DNA of 13,590 nucleotides from positions 1-13,590 of the forward strand of contig JADDPM010000037.1 of assembly GCA_016781885.1 (NCBI GenBank), given 5' to 3'. Positions 12,881-13,590 of this stretch are shown one piece after another. A model generated the notes under the pieces. It saw only the letters and a program-made list of their open reading frames with translations, did not search any database and was not told the DNA's origin. The translations under genes were made by a program, and so were the position numbers. This DNA is from Rubrobacter sp. GTDB lineage: Bacteria; Actinomycetota; Rubrobacteria; Rubrobacterales; Rubrobacteraceae. The first letter of the stretch is position 1. Each line of letters opens with the position of its first letter.

Positions 12881-13590
12881 TTACACCCCCCCGACCATAC
12901 GGAGGTAGAAGTTCCAGATATCTTGCCCCACGAACAGCGTGACCGCGCCCCCCAGAGAGAGAAACACCCCGAACGGCAGCGCGCTCCCGCGCTGCATCTT
13001 CCCCAAAGCCATCAGCACCCCGCCGGCGAGCGCCCCAACGAGTGCTCCGAAGAAGACGGCGAGCGCAGCATACGGTCCCAGAAAAGCACCGAGCATCCCT
13101 CCCATCTTTACGTCGCCCATCCCCATACCGCCCGGATAGGCCAGCGCGAGCGCGAAGAGCCCCCCCGCGACACCCAGAGCCGAGACCAGATAGATCCACC
13201 ACGAACCCGGGGCACCGGCCACCGACAGGACGAACCCGATCACCGCCGCGGGCGCGACGATCCTGTTCGGCAACAACCGGTGCTCAAGGTCCGTCCCGGC
13301 GAGTGCCACGAGCGCGCAGATCAGAACGAGCGCCGACACGAGCGCTAGAGAGAGCCCAAACTCGTACGCCGCGAGAACGAAGAGTAGCCCGGTCAGCATC
13401 TCGACGAGAGGATAACGTGGTGAGATGCGTGCCTTGCAGTTCCGGCACCTCCCCCGCAGTATCAGATAAGAGAGCACCGGGAGGTTGTCGAACGACTTGA
13501 TGCGCTCCCCGCAGTTCGGACACCTCGACGACGGCCAAATTATCGACTGCCGCAGCGGAACGCGGTGTATCACGACGTTTAGAAAACTCC
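12881..13590 (-). CDS. pilD: Prepilin peptidase/N-methyltransferase PilD (5' end outside window)
   Basis: This polytopic membrane aspartic protease cleaves prepilin leaders and methylates the new N-terminus. The open frame continues to the window edge: the first visible residues are SFLNVVIHRVP, the conserved start of the family, so the true start is a few codons to perhaps twenty beyond base 13590. The GTG at 13573 falls inside that conserved motif and is not the start. The four Cys of the cytoplasmic zinc-type domain are present as CPNC and CRNC. Both catalytic aspartates are visible, in DLEHRLLPNR and GMGMGDVKMGG. The rest is membrane helices. It is first of the pil genes in this window, reading into pilM after 3 bases. 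Confidence 0.95.
   Translation of the reverse strand, partial: SFLNVVIHRVPLRQSIIWPSSRCPNCGERIKSFDNLPVLSYLILRGRCRNCKARISPRYPLVEMLTGLLFVLAAYEFGLSLALVSALVLICALVALAGTDLEHRLLPNRIVAPAAVIGFVLSVAGAPGSWWIYLVSALGVAGGLFALALAYPGGMGMGDVKMGGMLGAFLGPYAALAVFFGALVGALAGGVLMALGKMQRGSALPFGVFLSLGGAVTLFVGQDIWNFYLRMVGGV

Noticed and set aside
12548..13348. 266-codon plus-strand frame
   Set aside because: It is antisense to pilM and pilD, both certain from multiple motifs; its composition is Arg/His/Pro/Glu-rich shadow sequence.
13571..13573. GTG at 13573 as the pilD start
   Set aside because: The codons upstream continue the conserved SFLNVV motif in frame to the window edge, so the gene begins outside the window.

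Overview
This is a GC-rich bacterial chromosome segment. Short overlapping genes, frequent GTG and TTG starts, type IV pilus genes lacking the outer-membrane secretin, and a GSH-type transferase all suggest a deep-branching actinobacterium such as Rubrobacter. That assignment is inferred from gene content and style, not from a search.

Plus strand, 1-2884: the end of a TRAP solute-binding protein (DctP), a strong GC-rich hairpin, then the small (DctQ) and large (DctM) TRAP permease subunits overlapping by 4 bp, then a glutathione S-transferase-like gene. This is a sodium- or proton-driven uptake system, probably for an organic acid.

Decaying middle, about 2885-6184: a minus-strand hypothetical gene is broken by an exact 19-bp tandem duplication. 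Deleting one copy restores a clean 130-residue frame. Next comes a plus-strand aconitase-family gene (Aquifex-type length) whose last about 55 codons lie in another frame, so the read product carries an unrelated tail. It also has Ser where aconitases normally have the first cluster-ligand Cys. Then follows about 725 bp with little coding, holding one small minus-strand ORF with a good ribosome binding site and a possible frameshifted continuation.

Minus strand, 13590 down to 6185: two biosynthetic blocks read leftward. The first is pilD-pilM-pilN-pilO plus a PilP-like membrane protein with a long Gly/Asn/Asp-rich tail, all overlapping or nearly touching. It encodes the prepilin peptidase and inner-membrane alignment complex of a type IV pilus. 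The second, preceded by a good sigma-70-like promoter near 9435-9463, is aroC-aroK-aroB-aroQ: dehydroquinate synthase, type II dehydroquinase, shikimate kinase and chorismate synthase, four of the seven shikimate pathway steps. The AroQ has His at the position of a conserved catalytic Asn. The pil-then-aroK-aroB order resembles the pilMNOPQ-aroKB arrangement of proteobacteria.

No RNA genes, CRISPR arrays, insertion sequences or phage genes were seen. The most noteworthy signals are the precise lesions in the middle region, the altered catalytic positions in the aconitase and AroQ, and the low-complexity extracytoplasmic tails on the pilus proteins.
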